Source: Salibaculum halophilum (GTDB lineage: Bacteria > Pseudomonadota > Alphaproteobacteria > Rhodobacterales > Rhodobacteraceae). Taken from it: DNA of 64,000 bases. The stretch spans positions 28,494-92,493 of the forward strand of contig NZ_MSIT01000012.1 in assembly GCF_002094885.1 (NCBI RefSeq), written 5' to 3'. The notes beneath the pieces are model-generated. The model ran no database searches and was not told the origin of the DNA. It was given only the letters and a program-made list of their open reading frames with translations. This document shows, piece by piece, positions 20,063-30,293 of this stretch. The first letter of the stretch is position 1. Each line of letters starts with the position of its first letter. The position numbers and the translations under genes were made by a program.

Positions 20063-21436
20063 ATGCCCCACGACGCCGCCCTGGCCGCCCTTGAAACCGT
20101 CTTAGGCGATCGGCTGTCCCGCTCCAAGCCCGATCTGGAGGCACACGGGACCTCGGAAACCCATTTTCCGCCGACCCCGCCCGACGCGGTGGCCTACCCC
20201 GAAACCACCGAGGAGGTCTCGCGGATCATGGCCATCTGCACCGACCACGGCCTGCCGGTGGTCGGCTGGGGGGCGGGAACCTCGCTCGAAGGGCACGCGC
20301 TCGCCGTCCAAGGCGGGCTCTGCGTGGATTTCGCGCGCATGGCCCGGGTGGTCGAGGTGCGCGACACCGACATGGTCGCCCGGGTGCAGCCCGGCCTGAC
20401 GCGCGAGGGGTTGAACGCGGAACTGCGCGCGACGGGGCTGTTCTTTCCGGTCGATCCCGGGGCCAATGCCAGCCTAGGCGGCATGGCGTCCACCCGCGCC
20501 TCGGGGACGACGGCGGTGCGCTACGGCACCATGCGCGACGCCGTGCTGGCGCTGGAGGTGGTGCTGGCCGACGGGCGCGTGATCCGCACCGGCAGCGCGG
20601 CGCCCAAATCCAGCGCGGGCTACGACCTGACCGCGCTGATGATCGGGTCCGAGGGCACGCTGGGCCTGATCACCGAGCTGACGCTGCGCCTGCAGGGCCA
20701 GCCCGAGGCCATCGGCGCGGCCACCTGCGCCTTCGAGACGATCGATACGGCGGTCGAGGCGGTGACCGAGACGATCCAGACCGGCCTGCCGATGGCCCGG
20801 ATCGAGTTCGTCGACGCGGCCACGGTCGCGGCCGTCAACGCGCATTCAAAGGCCGATTTCCCGGCCCGGCCCCACCTGATGGTGGAATTTCACGGCACCC
20901 CGGCGGGCGTGGCCGAACAGGCCGAGCGTTTCGGCGAGATCGTGGCCGAGCACGGCGGCACCGGCTTTGCCTGGGCCGACCGCCCCGAGGACCGCAGCCG
21001 CCTGTGGCGGATGCGCCACCAGGCCTACTGGGCGATCCTGGCCGCGCGCCCGGGCACCACGGCCATCGTCACGGATGTCTGCGTGCCGATCTCGGCGCTG
21101 GCCCGGGCCGTGGCCGAGACCCAAGCCGACATCGCCGCCGCGCCGATCCCGGCGCCCATCCTCGGCCATGTCGGCGACGGCAATTTCCACGCCATCCTGC
21201 TGATGGACCCCGACGCCCCGGCCGAACGCGCCGCCGCCGAGGAGCTGTCGCGCCGCATGGCCGAACGCGCCCTGCGCCTGGGTGGCACAGTAACCGGCGA
21301 ACACGGCATCGGCATGGGCAAGCTGCGCTACATGGCCGCCGAACACGGCGCCGGCTGGGAGGTCATGGGCACGCTCAAGCAGGCGCTGGACCCGCAGGGC
21401 ATCCTCAACCCAGGCAAGATGCTGCAGCAGGATTGA
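20063..21436 (+). CDS. FAD-linked oxidase, D-lactate dehydrogenase (cytochrome) type
   Basis: 457 residues. An N-terminal FAD-binding domain of the PCMH type has VVGWGAGTSLEGHA and the PGANASLGGM flavin loop. The C-terminal FAD-linked oxidase domain ends HGIGMGKLRYM ... LNPGKML. This is the GlcD/LDHD family, which oxidises 2-hydroxy acids such as D-lactate or glycolate and passes electrons to quinone or cytochrome. Exact substrate uncertain. The GGAGG site and ATG at 20063 fit. It is divergent from the CLC gene, 64 bases apart. Confidence 0.9.
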   Translation: MPHDAALAALETVLGDRLSRSKPDLEAHGTSETHFPPTPPDAVAYPETTEEVSRIMAICTDHGLPVVGWGAGTSLEGHALAVQGGLCVDFARMARVVEVRDTDMVARVQPGLTREGLNAELRATGLFFPVDPGANASLGGMASTRASGTTAVRYGTMRDAVLALEVVLADGRVIRTGSAAPKSSAGYDLTALMIGSEGTLGLITELTLRLQGQPEAIGAATCAFETIDTAVEAVTETIQTGLPMARIEFVDAATVAAVNAHSKADFPARPHLMVEFHGTPAGVAEQAERFGEIVAEHGGTGFAWADRPEDRSRLWRMRHQAYWAILAARPGTTAIVTDVCVPISALARAVAETQADIAAAPIPAPILGHVGDGNFHAILLMDPDAPAERAAAEELSRRMAERALRLGGTVTGEHGIGMGKLRYMAAEHGAGWEVMGTLKQALDPQGILNPGKMLQQD

Positions 21437-21500
21437 CATTTCCTGCGCTCGCTCTCGTAAAACTGGGCCTTTATGCGCCCAAATTTTTCTTTTTCGAACC

Positions 21501-23153
21501 TCAGCCCGGCACAGCCGCCAATAGCGCCCGGGCCGCGGCGCGGGCCTCCTCCGTAACCGTCCCGCCCGCGAGCATCCGGGCGACCTCGCCCTCGCGCGCG
21601 GCCCGGTCAAGCGGCGTGACCGTCGTCAGCGTGGTCTCCTCGGCCTGGCGCTTTTCCACGCGCCAGTGATGATCACCGAGGGCCGCGACCTGCGGCGAAT
21701 GGGTGACCACCAGAACCTGCCCGCCCCGCGACAGATCGGCCAGCCGGCGGCCCACGGCATCGGCCGTGGCCCCGCCGACGCCGCGGTCGATTTCGTCGAA
21801 GATCAGGGTCAGCCCTTCGGCATGGCGCGTCAGGCAGACCTTGAGCGCCAGCAGGAAGCGCGACAGTTCCCCGCCCGAGGCGATCTTGTTGAGCGGCCCG
21901 GCAGGCGCACCGGGGTTGGTGGCGACCTCGAAGGCCACGGCATCCCGGCCCTCGGGGCCGGGCTCGGCCTCGGCCAGGTTCGTGGCGAAGACCGCGCGCT
22001 CCATCTTCAGCGGGGCCAGCTCGTCGGCCATGGCCGCGTCCAACGCCTCGGCGGCCTGCGCGCGCGCCGCGCTAAGGTCCGCGGCGGCGTTGTCATAGGT
22101 GGCTTGCGCCGTGTCCACGGCCTGCTCCATCGCGGCCAGATCCCCGGCCCCCCGATCCAGTGCGGCGAGCCGGTCCCGCAGGGTGTCGGCAAAGCCGCCC
22201 AGGTCGTCGGGGGCCACGCCGTGCTTGCGCGCCAGCGCGCGGATGGCGAAGAGCCGTTCCTCGACCTCTTCCAGTTCGGCGGGGTTGAATGACAGCGCCT
22301 CAAGGCAGGTTTCGACCCCGGCCTGCGCCTCGCTCAGCTCGGTCATGGCGCGGTCCAGCGCGGCCATGGGATCATCCAGCCGCCCCTCGGCCGTGTCGGC
22401 GGCCCCGTCCAGCCAGCGCAGGGCATCGCCCATCATGCCCTCGGCGCCCTGCGGGCCGAGGGCCTCGAGCGCCCGGGAAATGTCGGCGCCGATCTTTTCG
22501 GCGGCCTGCATCAGGCGGCGGCGGGCATCCAGCGCCTCGTCCTCGCCCGCTTCGGGGGCCAGCGCATCGAGTTCGGCCACGGCATGGCGCAGGTAATCCT
22601 CTTCCTCGGACAGGGCGTCAATCCGGGCGCGCGCCTCTTGCAGGGATGTCTCGGCGGCGCGCAGATCGCGCCAGGCCCGGCGCACCGGACCCAGGTCATG
22701 CCCGCCGTGCGCATCCAGCAGGTCGCGATGGCCCCGGGGGTTCAGCAGACCCCTGTCGTCATGCTGGCCGTGCAGTTCAACCAGCGTGTCCGAGACGCGG
22801 CGCAGCACCTCGCCAGAGGCGCGGCGATCGTTGATCCAGGCGGTCTTGCGCCCGTCGCGGGTGTTGAGACGGCGCAGGATCAATTCGCCCTCGTGGGTGA
22901 TCCCGGCCTCGTCGAGCACGGCGCGCGCCGGATGGCCCGCGGGCAGGTCGAAAACGGCCGTCACCTCGCCCTGTTCGGCCCCCTGGCGCACCAGATCGGC
23001 CCGCCCGCGCCAGCCCAGCACGAAGCCGAGGCTGTCCAGCAGGATGGACTTGCCGGCCCCGGTCTCGCCGGTCAGCACGTTCAGGCCCGGCTGGAACTCG
23101 AGCTCCAGCCGGTCGATGATCAGAATGTCGCGAATGTCGAGATGCCGGAGCAT
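21501..23153 (-). CDS. recN: DNA repair protein RecN
   Basis: 550 residues. SMC-like ATPase for double-strand break repair. The Walker A GETGAGKS is at residues 29-36, a central coiled coil spans about 150-370, and the C-terminal half has the signature LNKIASGGELSRFLLALK and Walker B LIFDEIDRGVGG. Translated from an ATG at 23153, 9 bases after the bamD stop, so it is co-transcribed with bamD. Confidence 0.96.
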   Translation of the reverse strand: MLRHLDIRDILIIDRLELEFQPGLNVLTGETGAGKSILLDSLGFVLGWRGRADLVRQGAEQGEVTAVFDLPAGHPARAVLDEAGITHEGELILRRLNTRDGRKTAWINDRRASGEVLRRVSDTLVELHGQHDDRGLLNPRGHRDLLDAHGGHDLGPVRRAWRDLRAAETSLQEARARIDALSEEEDYLRHAVAELDALAPEAGEDEALDARRRLMQAAEKIGADISRALEALGPQGAEGMMGDALRWLDGAADTAEGRLDDPMAALDRAMTELSEAQAGVETCLEALSFNPAELEEVEERLFAIRALARKHGVAPDDLGGFADTLRDRLAALDRGAGDLAAMEQAVDTAQATYDNAAADLSAARAQAAEALDAAMADELAPLKMERAVFATNLAEAEPGPEGRDAVAFEVATNPGAPAGPLNKIASGGELSRFLLALKVCLTRHAEGLTLIFDEIDRGVGGATADAVGRRLADLSRGGQVLVVTHSPQVAALGDHHWRVEKRQAEETTLTTVTPLDRAAREGEVARMLAGGTVTEEARAAARALLAAVPG

Positions 23154-23162
23154 GCGTGGCCC

Positions 23163-24017
23163 CTAGAGCCACGCGCCGCGGATCATCTGGCGGTAGATGG
23201 CCGAAAGCCAGTTGTCCCCGATCGAGGCCGGTTCCAGCCCCTGCCCCGTCAGCAAGGCGTGGCTGTCCTCGTACCACTGGGTCGATTGGTAGTTGTGGCC
23301 GAGGATCGCGCCCGCGGTCTGCGCCTCGTCGGTCAGCCCCAGCGACAGGTAGGATTCGACCAGCCGGTGCAGCGCCTCGGGGGTGTGGCTGGTGGTCTGG
23401 AAATCCTCGACCACGACGCGGAAGCGGTTGATCGCGGCCGAGAAATGATCGCGCTTGAGGTAGTAGCGCCCCACTTCCATTTCCTTGGCCGCCAGGTGGT
23501 CGAAGGCCAGGTCGAACTTGAGCGTGGCCGAACGGGCGTAGTCGCTGTCGGGGTAACGCTCGATGACCTTGCGCAGCTCCTGCAGGGCATTCGTCGTCAG
23601 GCCCTGGTCACGGCCGATCTCGTCGATCTGATCGTAGTAGCTCAGCGCGAGAAGATACTGGGCATAGGCCGCGTCGCCATCCGACGGGTAGAAGTCGATG
23701 AACCGCTGGGCGCTGGCACGGGCATTCGCGTAATCGCCGTCCCGGTGATAGGCGAAGGCCTGCATGATGAGCCCGCGCTTGGCCCACTCCGAGTAGGGAT
23801 AGAGGCGTTCGATTTCGCCGAAGTAATAGGCGGCGTCATCCTCGCGCCCGCGCTCGAGATCGTATTCGCCGCGCTGGAAGATTTCCTCGGGGCCGTATTG
23901 CTCCAGCGCGCCGGGCTGGCGCGGGTCAAAGCCGCCACAGCCGCCAAGAAGCGCCAGGGAAAGCACCCCGGGCACGATAACAGACCTTAGGTTGACAGCT
24001 CTGCCGCGGCCCGACAT
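23163..24017 (-). CDS. bamD: Outer membrane assembly lipoprotein BamD
   Basis: 284 residues. The lipoprotein signal ends LLGGC (lipid-modified Cys27), followed by a run of five TPR-like helical repeats (FQRGEYDLERGREDDAAYYF and onwards). BamD is the essential partner of BamA in inserting beta-barrel proteins in the outer membrane. It sits between lpxC (upstream) and recN, an arrangement common in alphaproteobacteria. Confidence 0.95.
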   Translation of the reverse strand: MSGRGRAVNLRSVIVPGVLSLALLGGCGGFDPRQPGALEQYGPEEIFQRGEYDLERGREDDAAYYFGEIERLYPYSEWAKRGLIMQAFAYHRDGDYANARASAQRFIDFYPSDGDAAYAQYLLALSYYDQIDEIGRDQGLTTNALQELRKVIERYPDSDYARSATLKFDLAFDHLAAKEMEVGRYYLKRDHFSAAINRFRVVVEDFQTTSHTPEALHRLVESYLSLGLTDEAQTAGAILGHNYQSTQWYEDSHALLTGQGLEPASIGDNWLSAIYRQMIRGAWL

Positions 24018-24110
24018 CAGGCGCCCCCGCTCACGTTTCTTCGGCCGGACCCCCGGCGCTTGGATGTGGGTCTAGCACATAAAAACCGGGGGCAAAACGC
24101 CAATTTGCCT

Positions 24111-25028
24111 TCAGGCCACGGCCGGCAGATCGGCCAGCGTCAGGCCGACGCCCGGCAGGTGCGCGCCGATGTCCGCGTCGCAGGTCCGCCAGGCCCAGGC
24201 GTCCGGGCGCGCAAAAAGCGCCTGCAAGAGGGCGTTGGTCACCGCGTGGCCGGCGCGCTGCCCGCTGTAGGCGCCCAGGATCGGCGCCCCGGCGGTATAG
24301 AGGTCGCCCAGGGCATCCAGCATCTTGTGGCGTACGGCCTCGTCGGCCCGGCGCAGCCCGCCCGGCGACAGGACCTGCGCACCGTCCACCACGACGGCGT
24401 TGTCGTAGCTGCCGCCAAGGGCCAGGCCCCGTTCGCGCATGGCCGTCACGTCATCCGCGCGACAGAAGGTCCGGCAATCGCAGAGTTCGCGCGCGAAGGT
24501 GCCGTTGGCGAGGTTCAGGGTCTTGCGCTGATGGCCGATCGCGGCGTCCGCGAAGGCGATCTCGAACGAGATGCTCAGGATGGGCGCGGGGTCCAGCCGC
24601 GCCTGCGCGTCGCCCATCTGCACCGTCACCGGCGCCAGAACCTCGATGACGCGCAGCGGCGCGTCGAGCCGCTGGATGCCGGTCCGCAACAGGCCGGTGA
24701 CAAACCGCGCGGCCGACCCGTCGAGGATCGGCACCTCGGGGCCGTCGACATCGACCAGCAGGTTGTGAACACCGCACCCCGCCAGTGCGGCCATCAGGTG
24801 TTCGATCGTCGAGACGCTGACGCCGGCCTCGGACTGGATGCGGGTGTTGAGCGGGGCCGCGATGACACTGTCCCAGCGGGCGGGCACCCGCGGGCGGCCC
24901 GGCAGGTCCACCCGACGGAAAACGATCCCGTGATCGGCGGGGGCCGGGCGCAGGGTCACGCGGGCAGCTTGCCCGAGGTGAAGGCCGATCCCGTCGAACG
25001 TCAGGTCTGATCTCAGGGTCGTCTGCAC
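24111..25028 (-). CDS. lpxC: UDP-3-O-acyl-N-acetylglucosamine deacetylase
   Basis: 305 residues. Zinc deacetylase for the committed step of lipid A synthesis. Zinc ligands His77 (in TIEHLMAAL), His234 and Asp238 (RHKMLDALGD), the catalytic Glu76, and His261 (GHAVTNALL) are all present. The start is GTG at 25028, giving the usual MQTTL-type N-terminus. The ribosome site is weak, which may limit expression of this tightly controlled enzyme. A terminator after ftsZ separates it from the dcw operon, so it needs its own promoter in 25029-25186. Confidence 0.95.
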   Translation of the reverse strand: MQTTLRSDLTFDGIGLHLGQAARVTLRPAPADHGIVFRRVDLPGRPRVPARWDSVIAAPLNTRIQSEAGVSVSTIEHLMAALAGCGVHNLLVDVDGPEVPILDGSAARFVTGLLRTGIQRLDAPLRVIEVLAPVTVQMGDAQARLDPAPILSISFEIAFADAAIGHQRKTLNLANGTFARELCDCRTFCRADDVTAMRERGLALGGSYDNAVVVDGAQVLSPGGLRRADEAVRHKMLDALGDLYTAGAPILGAYSGQRAGHAVTNALLQALFARPDAWAWRTCDADIGAHLPGVGLTLADLPAVA

Positions 25029-25186
25029 GGGGCACCCGTCTTCGTTAACTTCCGGTTACTCCTTATGCGCTGCGGCGTCATGGCTCAATTCACTCTTTGC
25101 GACCGACTGAAACACAGTCCTCCGCGCTGAGCGGCGGCTTGCCGAGACCGCGGCGTTCAACCGCCAGCCCATTGATCTTCATATGA

Positions 25187-25214
25187 AAAGGGCCGCCCCG
25201 GGGCGGCCCTTTCA
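25187..25214 (-). terminator. Rho-independent terminator after ftsZ
   Basis: A 13-bp perfect palindrome (25189-25201 with 25202-25214). Read on the minus strand it ends in four U residues. It lies 30 bases downstream of the ftsZ stop and marks the end of the dcw transcript before lpxC. Confidence 0.85.
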
Positions 25215-25244
25215 CGCAAGATGTAATGCGAGGAACGGCGGCTC

Positions 25245-26870
25245 TCAGTTGGCCTGGCGCCGCAGGAAGGCGGGAATCTCGATACGCTCTTCATCGGGAT
25301 CGACGTCGTCCTCCGCCGGCGGTTCGCTGTGTTCCGCGGCCTCGGCCCGCTGGCGCGGCATCGACGTGACCTCCGGCTGGGCCCGCTCCCGATGCTCCTC
25401 GCCATGGCCGGTCATGCGGTTGATCAACCCGTTGAGCCCGCCCCGCCGGGGCCGGGCCTCGTCCTGTGGCTCGGCGCGCTGCGCGGGATGCTGCGCACCG
25501 GGCTCGCCCCCGCGTGCGCGCGAGGCGGCGGCGCGCAGACGATCCAGCGTTTCCGGCGAGGTCGTGCCGGCCGCGGGGCGCTGCGGCGCAACGAAGCCCT
25601 CGGGATCGGCGTCGATCTGCGGATCGGGCGCCTCGACGCGCGGCTGATAGGCCGGTTGCGGCAGGTCGTCCTCGGCGGCCGCGGCGGCGGCCGGGGCATC
25701 GAAGATGTCCTCGGCCTGCTCGTGGGCCGTCTCGTCGTGGTCCACGCCGGGGCCGTCGAACAGCGTCGGCTCGGCTGCGGCCTCGGCGGCCGCCTGATAG
25801 TCGGGCTCCGGGTCGGGCTGGCGCGCGGGCGCCTCGGCCTCGACCTGCTGGGTCAGCGGTGCGGCCATGGACCGGCGCGGCAGCGGCACGTCGCTGGTCT
25901 TTTCGGCGGCGTCGATGCCGGTGGCCACCACCGACACGCGCATCTGGCCCTCCATCCCGGTATCCAGGGTAGACCCGACGATGATGTTGGCGTCGGGGTC
26001 GACCTTTTCGCGGATCTTGTTGGCCGCCTCGTCCAGTTCGAACAGCGTCAGGTCGTAACCGCCGGTGATATTGATCAGCACGCCCTTGGCGCCTTCGAGA
26101 CTGATCTCGTCCAGCAGCGGGTTGGCGATGGCCTTCTCGGCGGCCTGCACGGCGCGCTCGGCGCCCTCGGCCTCGCCGGTGCCCATCATGGCCTTGCCCA
26201 TCTCGTCCATCACCGCGCGCACGTCGGCGAAGTCCAGGTTGATCAGGCCGGGCCGCACCATCAGGTCGGTCACGCCCTTGACGCCCTGATAGAGCACGTC
26301 GTCGGCCAGGGCGAAGGCCTCGGTGAAGGTCGTGTTCTCGTTGGCCAGCCGGAACAGGTTCTGGTTGGGGATGATGATGAGCGTGTCCACGACCTTCTGC
26401 AGGGCCTCGACGCCCTCTTCGGCCTGGCGCATGCGCTTGCCGCCCTCGAACTGGAAGGGCTTGGTCACGACACCAACGGTCAGTACGCCCAGCTCGCGCG
26501 CGGCCTGGGCGATGATCGGGGCCGAGCCGGTGCCCGTGCCGCCGCCCATGCCGGCTGTGATGAAGCACATGTGCGCCCCCGCCAGATGATCGACGATCTG
26601 CTCGATGCTCTCCTCGGCGGCGGCGGCGCCGACGGTGGCCCGCGCCCCCGCGCCCAGCCCCTCGGTCACCTTGACGCCCATCTGCACCTTCTGATCCGCG
26701 CGGGACTGCTGCAGTGCCTGGGCATCGGTGTTGGCGACGACGAACTCGACGCCCTCGAGCTGTTGCTCGATCATGTTGTTGACGGCATTGCCGCCGGCCC
26801 CGCCGACGCCGAAAACGCTGATGCGCGGCTTGAGCTCGTCTTGTCCGGGCATGGAGAGGTTCAAGGTCAT
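25245..26870 (-). CDS. ftsZ: Cell division GTPase FtsZ
   Basis: 541 residues, longer than the about 380 of E. coli because of a long variable linker (about residues 330-520, rich in Ala, Glu, Pro and Arg), as in other alphaproteobacteria. The tubulin signature GGGTGTG is at residues 109-115. The C-terminal conserved peptide [11 protein letters not shown] ends the protein and would bind FtsA. The ATG at 26870 (MTLNLSMPG) is chosen, since an ATG 12 codons upstream lacks family similarity. The 178-base gap to ftsA is AT-richer than the surroundings and probably holds ftsZ promoters. Confidence 0.97.
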   Translation of the reverse strand: MTLNLSMPGQDELKPRISVFGVGGAGGNAVNNMIEQQLEGVEFVVANTDAQALQQSRADQKVQMGVKVTEGLGAGARATVGAAAAEESIEQIVDHLAGAHMCFITAGMGGGTGTGSAPIIAQAARELGVLTVGVVTKPFQFEGGKRMRQAEEGVEALQKVVDTLIIIPNQNLFRLANENTTFTEAFALADDVLYQGVKGVTDLMVRPGLINLDFADVRAVMDEMGKAMMGTGEAEGAERAVQAAEKAIANPLLDEISLEGAKGVLINITGGYDLTLFELDEAANKIREKVDPDANIIVGSTLDTGMEGQMRVSVVATGIDAAEKTSDVPLPRRSMAAPLTQQVEAEAPARQPDPEPDYQAAAEAAAEPTLFDGPGVDHDETAHEQAEDIFDAPAAAAAAEDDLPQPAYQPRVEAPDPQIDADPEGFVAPQRPAAGTTSPETLDRLRAAASRARGGEPGAQHPAQRAEPQDEARPRRGGLNGLINRMTGHGEEHRERAQPEVTSMPRQRAEAAEHSEPPAEDDVDPDEERIEIPAFLRRQAN

Positions 26871-27048
26871 GATGTCTGTCCGCCTGTTCTGCTGCGCCCG
26901 TCCCACCGGGCATTTTCCGCCTTATTGTGCCCGATCCTAGCCGGATCAGGCCCGATGGTCACGAAAAAACTGGAAAAGCACCGCAAAATATGGGCTATTT
27001 CTACCCAACAAACCGCCGCATTTCGGCATCTGGGCAAAATCTTGCGTA

Positions 27049-28383
27049 TCACCAGTTTTCCTTGAACCATCGCACGGCCCGTCGCAACGATCGGGCCGGG
27101 TATTTCTCGGCCGGGATGTCGAAGTCCCACCATTCGTCCTGCGGGTGCGCGGCAAAGAGCGACAACCCCACCGAGGCCGAGAAAGCAGCTCCCGTCGCGG
27201 CCTGCGGCAGCCCCTGCACGCGCAGGGGGCGGCCCAGGCGCACCTGCTGGCCCAGGATGCGGCTGGCCAGACCGTCAAGGCCCGGGATCTGGCTGGCCCC
27301 GCCGGTCAGCACGATCTGCTGGCTGGGCAGGTGCTCGAAGCCGGCCGCATCCAGCCGCATGCGCACCTCTTCGAGGATTTCCTCGACCCGGGGGCGGATG
27401 ATGCCGATCAGTTCGGCGCGGCTGACGCTGCGCCGGTCGCGTTCCCAGTCGCCGGTCTCGCCGCCGGTGTCGATCATCTCGCGGTCGTCCATGCCGGTGG
27501 CCATCACCCCGCCGTAGAAGGTCTTGATCCGCTCGGCCATGGCCAGCGGCACCTGCAGCCCCATGGAAATGTCGCCGGTGACGTGATCGCCGCCCATGCG
27601 CACCGTGTCGGCATAGATCATGTGCTTGCGCATGAAGATCGACAGGCTGGTGGTGCCGCCGCCCATGTCGATGCAGGCCGCACCCAGTTCCTGTTCGTCC
27701 TCGACCAGCGCCGATATCCCGCTGGCATAGGCCGAGGACGCCAACCCGGCCAGTTCCAGGTCGCAGCGGTTGATGCAGTGCAGCAGGTTGCGGATCGTCG
27801 CGGCCTCGACCGTCAGCATGTGCAAGTCGCAGGTCAAGTCGTTGCCGATCTGGCCGCGCGGATCGGCCATGCCGTTGCGGTGATCCAGCGCGAAGTTGAT
27901 AGGCTGGGCATGCAGCACCTCGCGGCCCTCGCCGTAGTCGGGCACCTCGCAGGCCGACAGCACGCGGCCGATATCGGCCTCGGTGACGACCGGACCCTCG
28001 ACAGCCGCCTGCCCGTCCAGCCCGTAGGACCTGGGCAGCCCCCCGCCCAGGCAGGCGATGACGTGATCGACGCGCACGTTAGCCATCTTCTGGGCCGCCT
28101 GCACGGCGGTGCGGATGGCGCGTTCGGTCTCGGCCATGGCCTCGACCTCGCCGAAGCGCACCCCGCGCGAGCGGGTCGTGGCCGCGCCGATGACGCGAAA
28201 CGCGGACTGCCCCGCCATGGACCCGACGCCGTCACTGTCGCGGAACCTGTCGGGTCCGTCGAAACGCAGGATCAGGCAGGCGATCTTGGAGGTGCCCACG
28301 TCGAGAATGGCGATCACGCCGCGTTGCATCGCGGCCTGGCGCATGTTCCGCATGGCACGCTGGCTCTGGTAAAGGTCCTTCAT
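27049..28383 (-). CDS. ftsA: Cell division protein FtsA
   Basis: 444 residues. Actin-like ATPase that anchors FtsZ to the membrane. The phosphate-1 motif ILDVGTSKI is near residue 27, the 1C domain follows, then IDMGGGTTSLSIF (phosphate 2) and LTGGASQIPG (adenosine). It ends in FDIPAEKYPARSLRRAVRWFKENW, split here as a C-terminal amphipathic helix of the membrane-targeting type (last about 15 residues). ATGA overlap with ftsQ. Confidence 0.96.
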   Translation of the reverse strand: MKDLYQSQRAMRNMRQAAMQRGVIAILDVGTSKIACLILRFDGPDRFRDSDGVGSMAGQSAFRVIGAATTRSRGVRFGEVEAMAETERAIRTAVQAAQKMANVRVDHVIACLGGGLPRSYGLDGQAAVEGPVVTEADIGRVLSACEVPDYGEGREVLHAQPINFALDHRNGMADPRGQIGNDLTCDLHMLTVEAATIRNLLHCINRCDLELAGLASSAYASGISALVEDEQELGAACIDMGGGTTSLSIFMRKHMIYADTVRMGGDHVTGDISMGLQVPLAMAERIKTFYGGVMATGMDDREMIDTGGETGDWERDRRSVSRAELIGIIRPRVEEILEEVRMRLDAAGFEHLPSQQIVLTGGASQIPGLDGLASRILGQQVRLGRPLRVQGLPQAATGAAFSASVGLSLFAAHPQDEWWDFDIPAEKYPARSLRRAVRWFKENW

Positions 28384-29273
28384 TCGTCACCTGCCTCTTG
28401 CTCTTGCCCGTTGACGCGGCGCAGCTCCGCGACGGCTTGTTCGTTGAGTCTGATGGTTGGCCGGTCCGCGATGCGCATGTCGACGACAGTGACATCGCGG
28501 CCCAGCAGATCCTGGGCCTGGTCCAGGGCGATGACGCGCTCGAAGGCGCGGATCGGGGTCCGTGTTGGCAGCAATATGCGCTGGCCCCGGTCGAGCACCA
28601 CGTCCCAGCGGCGTTCGCCCATGCGCACCACGGCGCGCATGCGGTGGCGAACCGGGCCGGCCACATCATAAAGCCGCAGGCCCTCGGCCAGCGCGGCGCG
28701 GGCGCCGTCGCCGGTGATCAGCGGCAGGTCGGCCCGGTCGGCCCGCGCCGCGAGCGGGCCGATCAGCACGCCCTCGGCGTCGATCAGGCGCAGCCCCTCG
28801 GCCCCGCGAAAGACGGCCACCGGCTGACGTTGCTCCACGGTCACCTGCAGCACGCCGCCCGGGCGCACCCGGATCGCGGCATCGGCCACCGGGGCCAGCG
28901 CGGCCACCTTGGCGCGCATGGCCGCAAGCTCCAGATCGAAGGACGAGATCGGGAACTCCACCGGCAGGACCGTGCGGATCCGGCGCGACAGCCCATCGTC
29001 GGCCCCGTCCACGGCCATGACGCGGACCATGAATTCCTCGCGGCTGAGAAACTCCATCCGGGCCTTAGCAATGGCCTCGGCGACCATCTGGCGGTTGGAC
29101 TCCTGCGCGGCCCAGCCCGCCAGCGCGCCGCCCAGCGCCAGCAGGGGCAGCCCCACCAGGATCAGCCGCCGCAGGCCGGGTGTGAGCATCCAGCGCTGGA
29201 ACCGATACCCCCAGCGCGAGGGCGCGGGATCACGCGGGGCGGCATCGGCCCGGTTGCGTCTCAGCGCCCGCAC
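28380..29273 (-). CDS. ftsQ: Cell division protein FtsQ
   Basis: 297 residues. Bitopic divisome protein. A cytoplasmic Arg-rich N-terminus precedes one membrane helix (about residues 33-52), then a POTRA domain (about 75-145) and a beta domain. The start is taken as GTG at 29273, because GGAGG lies 7 bases upstream of it, inside the end of ddl (13-base overlap). An ATG at 29294 is possible but has no site. Confidence 0.9.
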   Translation of the reverse strand: MRALRRNRADAAPRDPAPSRWGYRFQRWMLTPGLRRLILVGLPLLALGGALAGWAAQESNRQMVAEAIAKARMEFLSREEFMVRVMAVDGADDGLSRRIRTVLPVEFPISSFDLELAAMRAKVAALAPVADAAIRVRPGGVLQVTVEQRQPVAVFRGAEGLRLIDAEGVLIGPLAARADRADLPLITGDGARAALAEGLRLYDVAGPVRHRMRAVVRMGERRWDVVLDRGQRILLPTRTPIRAFERVIALDQAQDLLGRDVTVVDMRIADRPTIRLNEQAVAELRRVNGQEQEAGDE

Positions 29274-30181
29274 GTGGCATCCTCCACCATCCATGTGACC
29301 AGCGCCGGGAAATCGATGCCGCAGTGCGCCGCCTGTTCGGGCGACAGCGAGGTCGGGGTCATCCCCGGCTGGGTGTTGGTCTCCAGCAGGATCAGGCCAT
29401 CGCGCCCGCACGCCGCGTCCCAGCGGAAATCGGTGCGGCTCAGGCCCCGGCAGCCCAGCGCGTCATGCGCGCGCTGCGCGTGATCGCGGCAGGCCTCGAA
29501 GATGTCTGGCGGGATCTCGGCGGGCAGGACGTGGCGCGACCCGCCCTCGGCGTACTTGGCGTGGTAGTCGTACCAGCTATCGGTGAGGATATCGGTGACG
29601 GTCAGCGCCCGGTCGCCCATCACGGTTGTCGTCAACTCGCGCCCCGGCGCGTAGGTTTCAACCATCAGCACCTCGGGCAGGTCCGGCGCCAGCACCGGCG
29701 GGCCGTTCGCGGCCCCGGTGACGATGTAGACGCCGACGCTGGAGCCTTCGTTATTGGGCTTGACGACATAGGGCGGGTCCATGACGTGGCCCGCCTCGAT
29801 CTCGGTGCGATCGGCCAGCACGCTGTCGATGGTGGGCAGTCCGGCGGCGCGGTAGGCGTCCTTGGTGCGCTGCTTGTCCATGGCCAGCGCCGAGGACAGC
29901 ACGCCGGAATGCGTGTAGGGCAGGCCCAGCCATTCAAGCAGGCCCTGCACGCAGCCGTCCTCGCCCCAGCGGCCGTGCAGCGCGTTGAAGACCACGTCGG
30001 GCCGCAGCGCCTTGAGGTCCTCGGCCAGCCTCGGCCCGGCGTCGATCTCGCGCACCTCGAAGCCGGCGGCGCGCAGCGCACGCGCGCATTCGCGGCCCGA
30101 GCTGAGGGAAACCTCCCGCTCGACCGACGGCCCGCCCATCAGGACGGCAATCGTCTCTGGTGCCCTGCTCGACACGCTCAC
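29261..30181 (-). CDS. ddl: D-alanine--D-alanine ligase
   Basis: 306 residues. ATP-grasp ligase making D-Ala-D-Ala for peptidoglycan. N-terminal [17 protein letters not shown], then the [10 protein letters not shown] loop and the ATP-grasp region [11 protein letters not shown]. The C-terminal [20 protein letters not shown] holds the Mg ligands. No ATG is available. GTG at 30181 is used here, but GTG at 30175 is better spaced from the GAGG site (8 bases). The 112-base gap to murB carries a small CCGCC/GGCGG hairpin (30224-30237). Confidence 0.94.
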   Translation of the reverse strand: MSVSSRAPETIAVLMGGPSVEREVSLSSGRECARALRAAGFEVREIDAGPRLAEDLKALRPDVVFNALHGRWGEDGCVQGLLEWLGLPYTHSGVLSSALAMDKQRTKDAYRAAGLPTIDSVLADRTEIEAGHVMDPPYVVKPNNEGSSVGVYIVTGAANGPPVLAPDLPEVLMVETYAPGRELTTTVMGDRALTVTDILTDSWYDYHAKYAEGGSRHVLPAEIPPDIFEACRDHAQRAHDALGCRGLSRTDFRWDAACGRDGLILLETNTQPGMTPTSLSPEQAAHCGIDFPALVTWMVEDATCGR

Positions 30182-30293
30182 CGCCTCGGTTCCCGGCCGC
30201 TTGTGCGCGGCCCTTGTTTCGCGCCGCCTTTCGGCGGTCGGTTCTTGTTTTTCTGATCGGCCCTGCCTGTCGGACCGGTCCCGTTTTCCGGGC

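Noticed and set aside
29274..29411. Longer N-terminus for FtsQ
   Set aside because: The extension lies inside ddl and is a shadow. GGAGG supports the GTG at 29273.
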